Source: an uncultured Azohydromonas sp. (GTDB taxonomy: Bacteria > Pseudomonadota > Gammaproteobacteria > Burkholderiales > Burkholderiaceae_C). From it: a DNA stretch of 7,581 nt. The number at the start of each line of letters is the position of its first letter. Position 1 is the stretch's first letter. Shown piece by piece: positions 5,085-7,581 of the stretch. The notes below the pieces were generated by a model. The model searched no databases, was not told where the DNA came from, and saw only the letters and a list, made by a program, of their open reading frames with translations. Where the stretch lies: the NCBI RefSeq assembly GCF_937926365.1, contig NZ_CALAOH010000060.1:1-7581 (forward strand), written 5' to 3'. Made by a program: the position numbers and the translations under genes.

Positions 5085-7376
5085 ATGGCTGGCGAGGTGG
5101 CATTGATCCTTCAAATCCCACGACTGCTGCTGGTGCTGGTCATCACGGCCATCCTGGGGTGGGGGTGCCCGGTGCACGCCGCGGCCGATGCAGCCGGGCT
5201 GGACGCCTTCCTTCCCAAGGTCACCGCGTCGGACATTGTTCCCGGTGCGGACCGGTTCGGGCCGATGCGCGAGTCGCCACGGGTGGCTCCCGCGTACCGC
5301 GGCGACCGGCTGCTCGGCTATGTCTACCTGAACTCGGAGTACGTCGATGCCAACGGCTACTCCGGCAAGCCGATCCACATCCTGGTGGGCCTGGACACCG
5401 AAGGCACGATCGTCGGCGTCAAGCTGGTGGCGCACAGCGAACCCATCGTGCTGATCGGAATTCCCGAGCGCAAGGTCGTCACGTACCTGCAGTCGTTCGT
5501 CGGCTACAACCCGCTCAAGGCCTCCGCGACCAACCAAGGGCCGCCCCATCCCGACATCGTCAGCGGTGCCACCGTCACCGTGCTCGTGATGGGGGAGACC
5601 GTCGTGCGTTCAGCCGTGCGGGTAGCCCGGGCGCTGGGCACGCAGAGCGCGCCCGCCGGTGCCGCCTTGCCGCAGCAGCGCACCGTCGACAGCCAAGCGG
5701 GGGCGGTGGTCGACTGGAACACCCTGCTGAACGAGGGCGCGGTGCGCCACCTGCATCTGACGGTCGGGCAGGTCAACAAGGCCTTCGTTGAGTCGGGCAA
5801 CAAGCTGGCTGCCGAAAGGCCGGAACCCGGCCCCGAGGATGCTGACTTCATCGACCTCTACGCCGCGCTCGTGTCGCAGCCGGCCATCGGCCGCAGCCTG
5901 CTGGGCGAGGAGGAGTATGCGAGCGTGTCCGGCATGCTGTCGCCGGGACAGCAGGCGATCCTTGTGGCCGGGAAAGGCCTCTATTCGTTCAAGGGCTCGG
6001 GTTACGTGCGCGGCGGCATCTTCGACCGCATCGAGCTGATCCAGGGCGCGGAGACGATCCGCTTCCGGGACCGGTTGCATCGCCGCGTCGGCGCGCTGCG
6101 CGCGGCGGGTGCGCCCGAGCTCAAGGAGATCGGCGTCTTCCTGATCCCCGCCGGCACCGAGTTCGATCCGGCTGCGCCATGGCGTCTGCAGTTGCTCGTG
6201 CAACGTGCCACCGGCGCGCTGGACAAGGCGTTCGTGTCCTTCACGCTGCCCTACGAGCTGCCCCGGCGCTACACCAAGTTGGTCGCCGCGGCCGCGGGAG
6301 CGAGCTCTGCGGCGGCCGCGAGCGAGCCGCGCGCCGTCGCGCCAGCCGCCGCAGCGGAGGCGGATACCCAAGGTGCATCCGCCGGCCAGGACGGGCCGCC
6401 GCTGTGGAAGCGCCTGTGGGCCAGCAAGGCCGCCTCCGTGGCCGTGCTCGCCGCGATGCTGGCCGTGCTGACGCTCATCTTCTTCTTCCAGGACGCGCTG
6501 GTGAAGCGCGAGAAGCTCTACGACCGCATCCGCCTGGGCTACCTGGCCATGACCCTGGTCTGGCTCGGATGGACCGTTCAGGCGCAGCTCTCGGTGGTGA
6601 ACGTGCTGACCTTCACGACGGCGCTGCGCACCGGTTTCCAGTGGTCGTCGTTCCTGGTCGATCCGCTGGTCTTCATCCTGTGGTGCTCGGTCGCGGCGGC
6701 GCTGCTGTTCTGGGGCCGCGGCCCCTTCTGCGGCTGGCTTTGCCCGTTCGGCGCTCTGCAGGAGCTGTCCAACCGCGCGGCCCGGGCCTTGAGGCTGCCG
6801 CAGCTCAAGATCCCGTGGCGCGTGCACGAGCGGCTGTGGCCGCTCAAGTACATCATCTTCCTCGGCCTCTTCGGCGTGTCGCTCGGCTCGCTCGCCGTCG
6901 CGGAGATGTTCGCCGAGGTCGAACCGTTCAAGACGGCGATCATCCTGCGCTTCATGCGCGAGTGGTGGTTCGTGGCCTTTGCCCTCGCGCTGCTGGCCGC
7001 GGGCCTGTTCGTCGAGCGATTCTTCTGCCGCTACCTCTGCCCGCTGGGTGCGGCGCTGGCGATCCCCGGGCGCATCCGCATGTTCGACTGGCTCAAGCGT
7101 TACCGCGAGTGCGGCAATCCTTGCATGCGCTGCTTCAAGGAATGCCCGGTCGAGGCCATCCATCCGGAAGGGCACATCAACCCGAACGAGTGCATCTCCT
7201 GCCTGCATTGCCAGGTGCTTTACCACCACGAGCACAAGTGTCCCGTGCTCATCCAGCGCCGGCTCAAGCGCGAGAGGCGCTCCGCGATGGCGCCGCCGCC
7301 CCTGGCGGCAGAAGCGGGCGCCGCAGCGCCCGTCATTCCGATCGTCCCCGCGGGTACCGGCCAACCCGGCACCTGA
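5085..7376 (+). CDS. nosR: NosR, flavin and iron-sulfur membrane protein for N2O reduction
   Basis: A 763-residue protein of the normal NosR length and order. Residues 1-33 are a signal peptide or anchor (VHA-AA cleavage likely). A periplasmic FMN-binding domain follows, with the flavinylation motif SGATVT (160-165, Asp157 before it) that ApbE modifies on the SGAT threonine. After a poorly conserved region to about 390 comes an Ala-rich linker (401-435), then about five membrane spans (446-645) with two CxxxCP motifs on the cytoplasmic side (C549/C553 and C648/C652). The C-terminus carries cysteines for two [4Fe-4S] clusters: C676, C680, C683, C687 and C703, C706, C709, C719. NosR passes electrons towards NosZ and is needed for its expression and activity. 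The ATG follows GGAG by 5 bases. nosZ follows after 31 bases, in one operon. Confidence 0.96.
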   Translation: MAGEVALILQIPRLLLVLVITAILGWGCPVHAAADAAGLDAFLPKVTASDIVPGADRFGPMRESPRVAPAYRGDRLLGYVYLNSEYVDANGYSGKPIHILVGLDTEGTIVGVKLVAHSEPIVLIGIPERKVVTYLQSFVGYNPLKASATNQGPPHPDIVSGATVTVLVMGETVVRSAVRVARALGTQSAPAGAALPQQRTVDSQAGAVVDWNTLLNEGAVRHLHLTVGQVNKAFVESGNKLAAERPEPGPEDADFIDLYAALVSQPAIGRSLLGEEEYASVSGMLSPGQQAILVAGKGLYSFKGSGYVRGGIFDRIELIQGAETIRFRDRLHRRVGALRAAGAPELKEIGVFLIPAGTEFDPAAPWRLQLLVQRATGALDKAFVSFTLPYELPRRYTKLVAAAAGASSAAAASEPRAVAPAAAAEADTQGASAGQDGPPLWKRLWASKAASVAVLAAMLAVLTLIFFFQDALVKREKLYDRIRLGYLAMTLVWLGWTVQAQLSVVNVLTFTTALRTGFQWSSFLVDPLVFILWCSVAAALLFWGRGPFCGWLCPFGALQELSNRAARALRLPQLKIPWRVHERLWPLKYIIFLGLFGVSLGSLAVAEMFAEVEPFKTAIILRFMREWWFVAFALALLAAGLFVERFFCRYLCPLGAALAIPGRIRMFDWLKRYRECGNPCMRCFKECPVEAIHPEGHINPNECISCLHCQVLYHHEHKCPVLIQRRLKRERRSAMAPPPLAAEAGAAAPVIPIVPAGTGQPGT

Positions 7377-7407
7377 GCGGGCATTACAACCCTCGAAGGA
7401 GCCCGTC

Positions 7408-7581
7408 ATGAGCGACGATTCTCACCAAGGCCAACCCGTGGACCCCCGGCGCCGCGCCGTCCTGGGCACTGGCGCCAAGGCCGTTGCGCTGGCGGCGGGG
7501 GCCTCCAGCGGACTGCTGGCCGGCTGTGGCCCCAAGGCGGGCGAGCCCGCGGCAGCCGGCGCCGCGTCCACGCCGTCGGCC
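7408..7581 (+). CDS. nosZ: NosZ N-terminus (nitrous oxide reductase), cut by window end
   Basis: Only the first 58 codons are present; the frame is still open at the window edge. AAGGAG at 7396-7401 lies 6 bases before the ATG. The start MSDDSHQ, the twin-arginine stretch DPRRRAVLGTG (12-22) and a following Ala/Gly hydrophobic segment fit the Tat signal peptide of NosZ, which is exported folded to the periplasm to reduce N2O to N2 with CuA and CuZ centres. None of the copper ligands is in view, so the call rests on the signal and on the position directly after nosR. The signal ends LLAGC (36-40), an exact LAGC lipobox, followed by an Ala/Pro/Gly-rich tether, which suggests lipid anchoring. 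Another Tat-exported or lipid-anchored Nos protein is the main alternative. Confidence 0.8.
   Translation, partial: MSDDSHQGQPVDPRRRAVLGTGAKAVALAAGASSGLLAGCGPKAGEPAAAGAASTPSA

Noticed and set aside
4941..5549. Upstream extension of the ferritin-like frame
   Set aside because: It is antisense to the nosR N-terminus, and the ATG at 4938-4940 has a ribosome site and starts directly before the ferritin-like helices.
5610..7409. 599-codon minus-strand frame and a 410-codon plus frame over nosR
   Set aside because: Both are shadows of nosR, which has full-length family motifs.

Overview
The window is GC-rich DNA from a denitrifying proteobacterium, most likely a betaproteobacterium (Burkholderiales or Rhodocyclales). 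I infer this from the gene content and protein style; the sequence does not prove it. The backbone is denitrification. On the minus strand lies norE-norF (1166-1837 and 900-1169), accessory membrane subunits of nitric oxide reductase, without norCB in view. On the plus strand lies nosR (5085-7376), followed 31 bases later by the first 58 codons of a gene best read as nosZ, nitrous oxide reductase (7408 to the window edge).

Layout from left to right. 117-326: a small Rmf/CrpP-like protein. 327-899: no intact gene; it holds a probable decayed minus-strand reading frame (612-849, frame broken at an A4 run) and two hairpins. 900-1837: norF and norE, overlapping by ATGA. 1838-2137: a regulatory region for norEF. 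It has a symmetric TTG-N8-CAA box of the CRP/FNR/NNR type, placed exactly 41.5 bases before a predicted start. It also has a 12-bp AT palindrome and a possible 46-codon leader frame whose stop codon lies inside a perfect hairpin just before norE. 2138-2719: no gene I can defend, with one perfect stem-loop. 2720-2896: a small frame coupled by GTGA to the next gene. 2893-3867: a TIR-domain protein with a membrane segment, a coiled-coil/glycine linker and a C-terminal domain. 3868-4028: a convergent gap with a 10-bp direct repeat. 4029-4940, minus strand: a cysteine-free, rubrerythrin-like diiron protein, divergent from nosR. 4941-5084: the divergent promoter region.

How the parts may work together: NorE/NorF support NO reduction to N2O. 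NosR feeds electrons to, and helps express and activate, NosZ, which reduces N2O to N2. The ferritin-like protein may handle peroxide, iron or NO stress next to nos (inference). The TIR gene and its small partner sit between nor and nos with weakly coding DNA on their left and look like an inserted accessory or defence module. The points most worth a second look are the TIR protein with its shortened TIR domain, the norEF leader, the C-terminal extension of the diiron protein, and an exact LAGC lipobox in the Tat-type N-terminus of NosZ.
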